From contig NZ_BMWA01000008.1 in the NCBI RefSeq assembly GCF_014650995.1, positions 124,001 to 188,000 of the forward strand: a DNA stretch of 64,000 nt, written 5' to 3'. The notes beneath the pieces were generated by a model that saw only the letters and a program-made list of their open reading frames with translations, ran no database searches and was not told the DNA's origin. The position numbers were made by a program, and so were the translations under genes. This DNA is from Streptomyces viridiviolaceus. GTDB taxonomy: Bacteria; Actinomycetota; Actinomycetes; Streptomycetales; Streptomycetaceae. This document shows positions 24,609-32,354 of the stretch, piece after piece. Within the stretch, counting starts at the first letter, position 1. Every line of letters starts with the position of its first letter.

Positions 24609-26537
24609 CTACTCGACCTCGGCCACGGCCTGCGCGAACTGCGCCTTGTACAACCGCGCGTACGCCCCGTCCGCCGCGAGCAGCTCCGCGTGCGCGCCCT
24701 GCTCCACGATCGACCCGTTCTCCATCACGAGGATGGTGTCCGCGTCCCGGATGGTGGAGAGCCGGTGCGCGATGACGAACGACGTCCGCCCGTGCGCCAG
24801 TTTGGCCATCGCCTTCTGGATCAGCACTTCGGTACGGGTGTCCACCGAACTCGTCGCCTCGTCCAGCACCAGGATCACCGGGTCGGACAGGAACGCCCGC
24901 GCGATGGTGATGAGCTGCTTCTCGCCGGCGCTCACCCCCGTGCCCTCGTCGTCGATCACGGTGTCGTAGCCGTCGGGCAGCGTCCGCACGAACCGGTCCG
25001 CGTGCGCGGCCCGCGCCGCCTCCTCGATCTCCCCGCGGCTGACCTCCCGCGACGCCCCGTAGGCGATGTTCTCCGCGATCGTGCCGCCGAACAGCCAGGT
25101 GTCCTGCAGCACCATGCCGATCCCGGCGCGCAGCTCGTCCCGGGACATCTTCGCGATGTCCACGCCGTCCAGGGTGATCCGCCCGCCGGAGACGTCGTAG
25201 AACCGCATCAAGAGGTTGACCAGGGTGGTCTTGCCGGCGCCGGTCGGTCCGACGATGGCCACCGTGTGACCCGGCTCGACCTTCAGCGACAGGTCCTCGA
25301 TCAGCGGCTTGTCCGGGTCGTAGCGGAACGACACGTGCTCCAGCTCCACCCGGCCGCGCAGGTCCTCGGGCCGGACGCCCGGGATCGGGTCCGCCTGCTG
25401 CTCCTCCGCGTCCAGCAGCTCGAAGATCCGCTCCGCCGACGCCACGCCCGACTGCACCAGGTTCGCCATCGAGGCGACCTGCGTCAGCGGCATCGAGAAC
25501 TGCCGGGAGTACTGGATGAAGGCCTGGACGTCACCGATGGACAGCGACCCCGAGGCGACCCGGAGGCCGCCGACGACCGCGACGAGGACGTAGTTCAGGT
25601 TCGACACGAACATCATCAGCGGCTGCATGATCCCGCTGTTGAACTGCGCCTTGAACCCGGCCTCGTAGAGCGCCTCGTTCTGCTCGGCGAACTGCTTCGC
25701 CGACTCCTCCTGGCGCCCGAACACCTTCACCAGCGTGTGCCCGGTGTACATCTCCTCGATGTGCGCGTTCAGCTGCCCGGTGGACCGCCACTGCTGCACG
25801 AAGTGCGGCTGCGACCGCTTGCCCACGCGCGTGGCCACCACGAACGACAGCGGCACGGTCACCAGCGCGACCAGGGCCAGGATCCAGGAGACGTAGAACA
25901 TCATCACCAGCACGCCGATGATGGTCAGCAGCGAGTTGATCAGCTGGCCCATCGACTGCTGGAGGGTCTGCCCGATGTTGTCGATGTCGTTCGTCGCCCG
26001 GCTCAGCACCTCGCCGCGCTGACGCTTGTCGAAGTACGACAGCGGCAGCCGCGACAGCTTCGTCTGCACGTCCTCGCGCAGCCGGAACATCGTCCGGTTG
26101 ACCGCCCGGTTCACCAGCCGCGTGGCCACCGCCATCAGCAGTCCCGCGACGAGGAACGTGCCCAGCGCGAGCAGCAGCACATGGCCGACCGCGCCGAAGT
26201 CGATGCCCTCGCCCGGGTGGAAGTCCGTGCCGCGCAGCATGTCGGCGACATCCCCGTCGCCGCGCTCCCGCATGGAGTCCAGGACCTGTTCCTTCGTCGC
26301 CCCGGACGGCATGTCCCGCCCGACGATGCCGGCGAAGACCAGGTCGGTGGCGTGGCCGAGGATCTTCGGCCCGACCACGCTGAGGGCGACGCTGACCACC
26401 ACGCACGCCAGCAGCGCGTAGATGGTGATCCGCTCCGGCCTGAACTGCGCGACGAGCCGTTTGCCCGACCCCTTGAAGTCCATCGAACGCTGGTCGGGGC
26501 CGCCCCCGGCCATCATGCGACCCGCAGGCCCCGCCAT
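24609..26537 (-). CDS. ABC exporter half-transporter, degenerate-signature subunit
   Basis: 642 residues, one transmembrane domain (about 45-360) fused to one ATPase domain. ATG 26537 overlaps the upstream gene's stop as TGATG; the much longer apparent frame is a shadow. Motifs: Walker A GPTGAGKTT near residue 430, Walker B ILVLDEATSSVD near 558 with the catalytic Glu intact, but the signature is VSAGEKQ instead of LSGGQ. With its partner (26537-28333) it forms a heterodimeric multidrug/lipid exporter of the BmrCD/TM287-288 type. Each ATP site uses Walker motifs from one chain and the signature from the other. The transport substrate is unknown. Confidence 0.9.
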   Translation of the reverse strand: MAGPAGRMMAGGGPDQRSMDFKGSGKRLVAQFRPERITIYALLACVVVSVALSVVGPKILGHATDLVFAGIVGRDMPSGATKEQVLDSMRERGDGDVADMLRGTDFHPGEGIDFGAVGHVLLLALGTFLVAGLLMAVATRLVNRAVNRTMFRLREDVQTKLSRLPLSYFDKRQRGEVLSRATNDIDNIGQTLQQSMGQLINSLLTIIGVLVMMFYVSWILALVALVTVPLSFVVATRVGKRSQPHFVQQWRSTGQLNAHIEEMYTGHTLVKVFGRQEESAKQFAEQNEALYEAGFKAQFNSGIMQPLMMFVSNLNYVLVAVVGGLRVASGSLSIGDVQAFIQYSRQFSMPLTQVASMANLVQSGVASAERIFELLDAEEQQADPIPGVRPEDLRGRVELEHVSFRYDPDKPLIEDLSLKVEPGHTVAIVGPTGAGKTTLVNLLMRFYDVSGGRITLDGVDIAKMSRDELRAGIGMVLQDTWLFGGTIAENIAYGASREVSRGEIEEAARAAHADRFVRTLPDGYDTVIDDEGTGVSAGEKQLITIARAFLSDPVILVLDEATSSVDTRTEVLIQKAMAKLAHGRTSFVIAHRLSTIRDADTILVMENGSIVEQGAHAELLAADGAYARLYKAQFAQAVAEVE

Positions 26538-28333
26538 CAGGCAGCCTCCGCTTCCGTCAGCTGGGAGAGCACGATCTCCCGGTAGGTCTCGTTGTCCGCC
26601 ATCAGTTCCTCGTGCCGGCCCGCGCCGACCACCCGGCCCGCGTCCAGGACGATGATCCGGTCGGCGTCCCGGATGGTCGCCACGCGCTGCGCGACGATCA
26701 CCACGGTCGCGTCGGCCGTCTCCTCGGCGAGCGCCCCGCGCAGGGCGGCGTCCGTGGCGTAGTCGAGGGCGGAGAAGGAGTCGTCGAAGAGGTAGATCTC
26801 CGGCCGCTGCACCAGTGTCCGGGCGATGGCGAGCCGCTGCCGCTGACCGCCGGAGACATTCGTCCCGCCCTGCGCGACCGGCGCGTCGAGCCCGCCCTCC
26901 AGCCGCTCCACGAACTCCTTGGCCTGCGCCACCTCCAGCGCGTGCCACAGCTCCTCGTCGCTCGCGTCCGGATTGCCGTACCGCAGATTGCTCGCGACCG
27001 TGCCGGCGAAGAGATACGGCTTCTGCGGCACCAGCCCCACGGTCCGCGCCAGCAGCTTCGGGTCGAGGGAGCGGACGTCGGTCCCGTCGACCATCACCTC
27101 GCCGTCGGTGGCGTCGAACAGCCGGGGGACCAGCCCGAGCAGCGTGGACTTGCCGCTGCCGGTCGAGCCGATGACGGCGGTCGTCTCGCCCGGCCGGGCC
27201 TCCAGATCGATGCCCCGGAGCACCGGCTCCTCGGCGCCCGGATAGCGGAAACCGGCGCCCCGGATCTCCAGGTGCCCGTGCCGGCGCAGCTCGGTGACCG
27301 GCGCCACCGGCGGCACCACACTGCTCTCGGTGCCCAGGACCGCCTGGATGCGCTCGGCGCACACCTCCGCGCGCGGCACCATCATGAACATGAAGGTGGC
27401 CATCATCACGGCCATGACGATCTGCATCAGGTAGGCCAGGAACGCGGTCAGGTCGCCGATCTGCATCCCGCCGCTGTCGATCCGGTGCGCCCCGAACCAC
27501 ACCACCGCGATCGACGACAGGTTCACCACCGTCATGACCACCGGGAACATCAGCGCCAGCAGATTGCCGGTGCCGAGCGCCACCTCGGTGAGATCGGTGT
27601 TGGCCTTCCGGAACCGCTGCTGCTCGTACTCGTCCCGCACGAAGGCGCGGATGACCCGGTTGCCGGTGATCTGCTCGCGCAGCACCCGGTTCACCGTGTC
27701 CAGCCGCTCCTGCATGGCCCGGAACAGCGGACGCAGCCGCCGCACGATCAGCGTGACGCAGATCGCCAGCACGGGCACTACCCCGACCAGCACGCCGGAC
27801 AGCGGCACGTCCAGACCGAGCGCCATGACGATGCCGCCGACGCACATGATGGGCGCCGACACCATCAGCGTGAACGTCATCAGGGCCAGCATCTGGACCT
27901 GCTGCACGTCGTTCGTCGTCCGGGTGATCAGCGAGGGCGCGCCGAAGTTGCCGACCTCGCGGGCCGAGAACGACTGCACCCGGTCGAAGACGGCCGCCCG
28001 CACGTCCCGGCCCAGTGCCGAAGCGGTGCGGGCACCGTAGTAGACGGCACCGATGTTGCCGACGACCTGCGCCAGCGAGATGCCGATCATCAGGGCGCCG
28101 TAGGTCAGGATGTAACCGGTGTCGCCGCTCACGACACCGTTGTCGATGATGTCCGCGTTGAGGGTCGGCAGGTAGAGGCTGGCGCAGGTCTGCAGGAACT
28201 GCAGCACCACCAGCAGGGCGATGGGTTTCTTGTAGGGCCTGAGATAGGTCCGCAGGAGTCGTATGAGCACGCTGGGTCTCTCGGGGTCGGCGACGGGGGC
28301 GGTTGGTTGCCCGTGGCCCCTATCGTCGGACAC
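26537..28333 (-). CDS. ABC exporter half-transporter, subunit lacking the catalytic Glu
   Basis: 598 residues starting at GTG 28333, six helices (about 35-330) then the ATPase domain. Walker A is GSTGSGKST near residue 391 and the signature VSGGQRQR near 493 is canonical. The Walker B end reads IYLFDDSFSALD near 516, so the catalytic Glu is replaced by Ser. This chain therefore donates the dead Walker site and a good signature, while its partner (24609-26537) donates the live Walker site and a poor signature. The Shine-Dalgarno sequence is weak for this start and a downstream start cannot be excluded. The partner is translationally coupled. Confidence 0.9.
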   Translation of the reverse strand: MSDDRGHGQPTAPVADPERPSVLIRLLRTYLRPYKKPIALLVVLQFLQTCASLYLPTLNADIIDNGVVSGDTGYILTYGALMIGISLAQVVGNIGAVYYGARTASALGRDVRAAVFDRVQSFSAREVGNFGAPSLITRTTNDVQQVQMLALMTFTLMVSAPIMCVGGIVMALGLDVPLSGVLVGVVPVLAICVTLIVRRLRPLFRAMQERLDTVNRVLREQITGNRVIRAFVRDEYEQQRFRKANTDLTEVALGTGNLLALMFPVVMTVVNLSSIAVVWFGAHRIDSGGMQIGDLTAFLAYLMQIVMAVMMATFMFMMVPRAEVCAERIQAVLGTESSVVPPVAPVTELRRHGHLEIRGAGFRYPGAEEPVLRGIDLEARPGETTAVIGSTGSGKSTLLGLVPRLFDATDGEVMVDGTDVRSLDPKLLARTVGLVPQKPYLFAGTVASNLRYGNPDASDEELWHALEVAQAKEFVERLEGGLDAPVAQGGTNVSGGQRQRLAIARTLVQRPEIYLFDDSFSALDYATDAALRGALAEETADATVVIVAQRVATIRDADRIIVLDAGRVVGAGRHEELMADNETYREIVLSQLTEAEAA

Positions 28334-28394
28334 TCCACCCGCGTTACCTCAACCGATTAACCCGACGGTGCGCCGCATCCGGACTCGCGGGGCC

Positions 28395-29849
28395 TCAGGG
28401 CCGCAGCGCCCCCGGATGCGTCTGCTCCCGCACCGACACGAACTGCTGCCGCACGGCCTGACCCACCGCCAGTTCCTCGCCCGGCTCCAGCACCTGCGCG
28501 ACCGCACCCTGCCAGGCCGGCGGCGTGCGCGGGTCGAGCGTGCCCTGGGACACACCGAGCGCCCAGGCCGCCTGCCGGGCGGCGCCGGTCGCGGCGTAGT
28601 CCGCCGGCTGCGGTACGACGACCTGCGCCCCGAACAGCGCCGGTGCCGCCGCCTGCACGGCCGGCAGTTCGGCCGCCGCGCCCAGCAGGAAGACCCGCCG
28701 CACGTCCACGCCCCGGCCGCGCAGCACGTCGAGGGCGTCGGCGAGCCCGCACAGCATGCCCTCGAACGCGGCCCGCGCCAGGTGCTCCGGCTTCATCGAC
28801 TCGCGCCTGAGCCCGGCCAGCGTCCCCGCGGTGTGGGGGAGGTTCGGCGTCCGCTCGCCCTCCAGGTAGGGCAGCAGCACCAGGCCGTGGGCTCCCGGCG
28901 TCGACTTCATCGCCAGCTCGGACAGGCTCTCCAGGTCCGGCACGCCGAGCAGCTCGGCGGCCCCGCGCAGGGTCCGTACGGCGTTCAGGGTGGTGACGAC
29001 CGGCAGGTGCATGCCGGTCGCGTCCGCCAGGGAAGTGATCATGCCGCTCTGGTCGACGAGTGCCTCGGGGTGCACGGCCATCACCGAGCCGGACGCCCCG
29101 AGGGACACCACCGCGTCCCCCAGTCCGATCCCGAGCCCGAAGGCGGCGGCCATCGTCTCCCCGGTGCCGGCCGAGATCAGCAGCCCCTCGGGCGTCGTGC
29201 CGGCCGCCTCCGCCGGGCCGATCACCTCCGGCAGCATCGCCTGGTGCCCGAGCGCCAGCTCCACCAGCTCGGGCCGGTAACCGCCGGTCGCCGCGGACCA
29301 GTAGCCGGTCCCGGAGGCCCCGCCACGGTCGGTGGTCCGCCGCACGGGCCGCCCGAGCAACTGCCACACCAGCCAGTCGTGAGCCTGCAGCAGTACGGCG
29401 GTGCGCGCGGCGGCCTCGGGCTCGGTCCTGGCCAGCCAGCGCAGCTTGGTCACCGGCTGCGCGGCCTGCGGCACGCAGCCCACGGCCTGCGCCCACGCCT
29501 CGCGCCCGCCGAGCGCGTCGATCAGGTCCGCGGCCGCCACCTGGGACCGCTTGTCGCCCCCCACCATGGCCGGCCGCACCGTGTTGCCCTGCGTGTCCAG
29601 CGGCACGACCGCGTTCGCCTGCGCCGAGACCCCGATGGCCTGCACGCCTTCCAGCAGCCCGCCGCCGGCCGCCTCGCCCAGGGACAGCAGCCACGCCTGC
29701 GGGTCGACGTCATAGGGACGGCCCCCGCCCTCGGGGCTCTCCACCGGATGCGGCGCGAACCCCTGCCGGAGCACGGCACCCGTGTCCGAGTCACAGACGA
29801 CGATACGAGTGAAATCGGGCGAACTGTCCAACCCGGCGACTATCCCCAT
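28395..29849 (-). CDS. FGGY-family carbohydrate kinase (xylulokinase-like)
   Basis: 484 residues from ATG 29849; the frame continues upstream without a plausible start. The N-terminus is MGIVAGLDSSPDFTRIVVCDSDTG, an unusual version of the GIDxGTxSxK phosphate-1 motif. AIGVSAQANAVVPLD, the sugar-contact segment QAHDWLVWQLLG, and the C-terminal ADYAATGAARQAAWAL motif place it among xylulokinase-like FGGY kinases. It should phosphorylate a pentulose or polyol with ATP in the cytoplasm. There is no isomerase or sugar transporter next to it, so the sugar is unknown. The altered first motif suggests a separate subfamily. Confidence 0.85.
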   Translation of the reverse strand: MGIVAGLDSSPDFTRIVVCDSDTGAVLRQGFAPHPVESPEGGGRPYDVDPQAWLLSLGEAAGGGLLEGVQAIGVSAQANAVVPLDTQGNTVRPAMVGGDKRSQVAAADLIDALGGREAWAQAVGCVPQAAQPVTKLRWLARTEPEAAARTAVLLQAHDWLVWQLLGRPVRRTTDRGGASGTGYWSAATGGYRPELVELALGHQAMLPEVIGPAEAAGTTPEGLLISAGTGETMAAAFGLGIGLGDAVVSLGASGSVMAVHPEALVDQSGMITSLADATGMHLPVVTTLNAVRTLRGAAELLGVPDLESLSELAMKSTPGAHGLVLLPYLEGERTPNLPHTAGTLAGLRRESMKPEHLARAAFEGMLCGLADALDVLRGRGVDVRRVFLLGAAAELPAVQAAAPALFGAQVVVPQPADYAATGAARQAAWALGVSQGTLDPRTPPAWQGAVAQVLEPGEELAVGQAVRQQFVSVREQTHPGALRP

Positions 29850-29904
29850 GCTGAAAATTCTGCCGCACCGCGAGGGGTGGCCGTACCCGGTGGGGGCAGC
29901 CGCC

Positions 29905-30210
29905 TCATGTGTTGCTGGTGCCCCAGTCGTCCGCGCCCGCCCCATGGGCGTTGCGCTCGCGCAGGGACCGCACCCGCTGGGTGACCGAGTCGGGCATCCG
30001 GTCGCCGACCTTGTCGCTCACCACGTGGTACGCCTTGTCGGCGAAGTGGCGGCCCTGCTGTGCCGCAGACTCCGCGGTGTTGCGGACGGCAGGGTTCTGC
30101 GCGACCTGCCGGGCGGACTTCTTCAACTGCTCGTAGCGCTCGCGTCCGGCCTTCGTGCCCAGCACGTAACCCACGGCGAGTCCGGCGACGAACGTGAGCC
30201 GGTAACGCAT
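29905..30210 (-). CDS. YtxH-domain protein
   Basis: 101 residues from ATG 30210, with AAAGGG eight bases upstream (GTG 30219 is an alternative). The N-terminus RYRLTFVAGLAVGYVLGTKAGRERYEQLKKSARQV is the YtxH pattern: a short membrane helix with GxxxG-like spacing followed by a basic amphipathic helix. The remainder is helical and charged. YtxH proteins are small membrane-associated, often stress-linked proteins of unknown biochemical role. It sits just upstream of, and divergent from, the tRNA-Asn genes. Confidence 0.75.
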   Translation of the reverse strand: MRYRLTFVAGLAVGYVLGTKAGRERYEQLKKSARQVAQNPAVRNTAESAAQQGRHFADKAYHVVSDKVGDRMPDSVTQRVRSLRERNAHGAGADDWGTSNT

Positions 30211-30257
30211 GGCGGCCACCCTTTCTTTGCCTGGCTCCAGGTGTCGGGGAGTACGGA

Positions 30258-30289
30258 TTGGCGGAGCACCCCCCTGCTTGCGCTAATGT
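30258..30289 (+). promoter_or_regulatory. Possible promoter of the tRNA-Asn pair
   Basis: TTGGCG (30258-30263) and TAATGT (30284-30289) lie upstream of the first tRNA. The 20-base spacer is long, so the -35 assignment is weak. The AT-rich -10 is the clearer element. Confidence 0.35.
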
Positions 30290-30356
30290 ATGTGTCGCAG
30301 CGAGCGGGCGCCCCCTGGCGGATACCCAGGGAGGTACGTTCGATGCAACGAGGCAT

Positions 30357-30429
30357 TCCTCCGTAGCTCAATTGGCAGAGCAGCCGGCTGTTAACCGGCA
30401 GGTTACTGGTTCGAGTCCAGTCGGGGGAG
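30357..30429 (+). tRNA. tRNA-Asn (GTT), copy 1
   Basis: A 73-nt cloverleaf: acceptor TCCTCCG/CGGGGGA, D arm GCTC...GAGC, anticodon stem GCCGG/CCGGC with loop CTGTTAA (anticodon GTT at 30390-30392), T arm ACTGG-TTCGAGT-CCAGT. CCA is not encoded. Confidence 0.97.
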
Positions 30430-30434
30430 CTCGG

Positions 30435-30507
30435 TCCTCCGTAGCTCAATTGGCAGAGCAGCCGGCTGTTAACCGGCAGGTTACTGGTTCGAGTCCAGTC
30501 GGGGGAG
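30435..30507 (+). tRNA. tRNA-Asn (GTT), copy 2
   Basis: Identical over all 73 nt to the copy at 30357-30429 and separated from it by only five bases, so both probably come from one transcript. CCA is not encoded. Confidence 0.97.
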
Positions 30508-30518
30508 CATGTTGAACG

Positions 30519-30541
30519 AGGACCCCTCCGGGGTCCTTTTT
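30519..30541 (+). terminator. Rho-independent terminator after the tRNA-Asn pair
   Basis: AGGACCCC (30519-30526) pairs with GGGGTCCT (30530-30537), followed by a T-run to 30541. A classic terminator, rare in this window for having a T tail. The 176 bases from here to the next tRNA hold nothing recognisable. Confidence 0.9.
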
Positions 30542-30717
30542 CATGTCCGGCGCCCCGCCCGGGCAACTCCCGGGATCTCCGGGGAACCGCGCGGCACGCT
30601 GCGGAGTCCTCAAGGTCATGGAGGCAGCCGTGGTAGCCGACCAGCCGAGGCAGGAGATCGTATGAGCGGCTATGCTGCGGCAGACGGCGCGCACACTTGT
30701 ACGCGACACGCCGCCAT

Positions 30718-30791
30718 GGGGCGGTAGCTCAGCCGGTTAGAGCAGCGGACTCATAATCCGTCGGCCGTGGGTTCGAGTCCCACCCGCCCCA
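30718..30791 (+). tRNA. tRNA with CAT anticodon, probably tRNA-Ile2 (k2C34)
   Basis: A 74-nt cloverleaf: acceptor GGGGCGG/CCGCCCC, anticodon loop CTCATAA (CAT), T arm GTGGG-TTCGAGT-CCCAC, discriminator A; CC follows but full CCA is not encoded. CAT reads as Met, but the G27-U43 type closing of the anticodon stem resembles bacterial tRNA-Ile2, in which lysidine modification of C34 makes it read AUA. Initiator features (three G-C pairs in the stem, C1 mismatch) are absent. Elongator Met cannot be fully ruled out by eye. Confidence 0.8.
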
Positions 30792-30838
30792 CCGAAGCGG
30801 TCCGCCGCAGGAACGTTTTCACCTGCGGCGCCGCCTGC

Positions 30839-30858
30839 CCCCCTCCACCCGGAGGGGG
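30839..30858. terminator. Hairpin between tRNA-Ile and the small opposing gene
   Basis: CCCCCTCC/GGAGGGGG around loop ACCC. A second inverted repeat, GCCGCAGG/CCTGCGGC (30804-30811 and 30822-30829), lies just before it. They probably end the tRNA transcript and the opposing short gene. Confidence 0.65.
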
Positions 30859-30879
30859 TTGTGCCCGGCCCATGGGGCG

Positions 30880-31047
30880 TCAGGAGCCCACGCCGGGGCC
30901 CCGGCCCTCCTGGTCCGTGCCGAGGTCGTCGTCGTCGCGCTCGCCCTCCGCCTGGGACGGCGTCGTGTGCGGCGGGTCCGGGCGGTCGTCCGCCGCCGGG
31001 TCGTCGTCGCGTTCGCCCTCGGCCTGTGACGGGGTGGTCTCGCTCAT
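30880..31047 (-). CDS. Small acidic protein with a duplicated TPSQAEGERDDD motif
   Basis: 55 residues, ATG 31047, GAAAGG nine bases upstream. The whole protein is two copies of TTPSQAEGERDDD joined by a Pro/Asp-rich linker, with a Gly-rich end. There is no predicted helix bundle, membrane segment or signal, so it is probably disordered and cytoplasmic. I recognise similar SQAEGERD-containing short proteins as common in Streptomyces but know no function. Confidence 0.6.
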   Translation of the reverse strand: MSETTPSQAEGERDDDPAADDRPDPPHTTPSQAEGERDDDDLGTDQEGRGPGVGS

Positions 31048-31126
31048 GGTGGTGCCTTTCGTCCGGCCGGCCGTTCCGGACGCCGAGTACCCCGACCGGC
31101 GCGGTGGCACCACGCCGCCCGCCGCC

Positions 31127-31810
31127 TCAGCGGCCGAACCGGGCCAGAGCCGTCCGCAGGGCCGTGCGCACCTCGGCCGGAGGAACCGGGCCGTCGTTCC
31201 CGGCACCGGCGGTGACCGCCGCCGCCACGGTGCGCAGCTTGGTGTTGGACAACTGGGAGGTCTCCCGCAGGATCTGCCACGCCTCGTCCGGCGTACAGGC
31301 GTGCAGGGCCATGAGCACGCCCCGCGCCTGGTCGATCACCGGACGGGACACGATCGCCTGCCGCAGCTGCTCCACCTCCTCCTGGAGGACGTGCAGCCGC
31401 TCCGAGCGCTCCGCCGCCACCGCGGAGCGGGCCGGCGCCGGCTCGGGAGCCGTCCGCCGGGACACGGAGCGCAGGGGATCGGTGGTGTCCAGGCCGGCCA
31501 GCTCCAGGGTCCGCAGTGGCTGGCCGTTCCAGTTGGTGGCCGTCACCGCCACCGACTGCCGGTGGCCGTAGCCGTCCAGGAGATCCAGGAACTGCAGTCC
31601 GGCCGTGTCCATGAACACCACGCCGCTCATGTCCAGGTCGATCCGGCCGATGCCGGCCGGCAGCCCGGCCAGTGTGTCGGCCAGCGTGTCCACGCATCCG
31701 TGGACGAGCTCCCCTCGCGGGACGAGCAACGCCCGGTCCGTGTCCACCCGCTCCTCGATGAGCAGTGTGGCCGGCCCTTCCGCCGGACGTGGGGGTGCCG
31801 CTGAGGTCAT
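31127..31810 (-). CDS. STAS-ANTAR regulatory protein
   Basis: 227 residues from ATG 31810. Residues 15-110 form a STAS/MEDS-like anti-anti-sigma fold (RIDLDMSGVVFMDTAGLQFLDLL, with the phosphorylatable Ser/Thr position occupied by Thr in MDTAG). Residues about 140-200 form an ANTAR RNA-binding domain (LQEEVEQLRQAIVSRPVIDQARGVLMALHACTPDEAWQILRETSQLSNTKLRTVA). ANTAR domains bind twin hairpins in nascent mRNA and prevent termination. Linking STAS to ANTAR couples partner switching with antitermination. It is divergent from another STAS gene, and the two together look like one signalling group. Confidence 0.85.
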   Translation of the reverse strand: MTSAAPPRPAEGPATLLIEERVDTDRALLVPRGELVHGCVDTLADTLAGLPAGIGRIDLDMSGVVFMDTAGLQFLDLLDGYGHRQSVAVTATNWNGQPLRTLELAGLDTTDPLRSVSRRTAPEPAPARSAVAAERSERLHVLQEEVEQLRQAIVSRPVIDQARGVLMALHACTPDEAWQILRETSQLSNTKLRTVAAAVTAGAGNDGPVPPAEVRTALRTALARFGR

Positions 31811-31988
31811 GTCACCGCCTTGTCGGTCCTCGTCGGGCCGGGCCGGGGGCCGTGGGCCCGGCCCGGCGGTGGTCCGGTGGTGCTGCAGGTGCGCCTGCCC
31901 CCCGGACGGCGGAGTACACACCCGGCCGAGGAATGACCGGCCCAGGGCTGGGTAGGGGCGACACGTCCGGGAGCATGGGGAGACGAGC

Positions 31989-32354
31989 GTGGGCACTCAG
32001 CACGAGAGGCGGTCCGACGGCGCCTGCCCGCCGGGGCTGACGGTCTCCCCGCTGACCGGGCGCAGGGGCGTGCGGGCGGCGGGGGAGGTGGGGCTGTCGA
32101 CACACGCGACCTGGCAGCGTGCGCTGGAGCAGGCGGTGCGGGAGGGCGCGGACGGCGAGGGAGAGGACGTGTACCACCTGGAGTTGTCCGCGGTGACCTT
32201 CGTCGACGTCGCCGGCGCCGACGTGCTCGTGTCCGCCGCCCAGCGGCTCCCGGACGGCCGTCGGCTCGTACTGGACCGGCCGCCGCCCACGCTGCGACGC
32301 GTGCTGGAGATGTTCTGGCCCGACCTGTCGACGATCGAGGTGTCGATGTCATGA
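31989..32354 (+). CDS. STAS-domain anti-anti-sigma factor-like protein
   Basis: 121 residues, GTG 31989. The core VYHLELSAVTFVDVAGADVLVSAAQRLPDGRRLVLDRPPPTLRRVLEMF fits STAS, but the usual phospho-Ser in the DSSG loop is replaced (VDVAGAD), so it may bind its partner without a phosphorylation switch. It overlaps the downstream MEDS-HATPase gene by four bases (ATGA), so the two are produced together and probably form a complex. Confidence 0.8.
   Translation: MGTQHERRSDGACPPGLTVSPLTGRRGVRAAGEVGLSTHATWQRALEQAVREGADGEGEDVYHLELSAVTFVDVAGADVLVSAAQRLPDGRRLVLDRPPPTLRRVLEMFWPDLSTIEVSMS

Noticed and set aside
24609..27845. Single 1078-residue ABC protein
   Set aside because: The first 430 residues are an out-of-frame reading of the second ABC gene; the true start is ATG 26537 with a TGATG junction.
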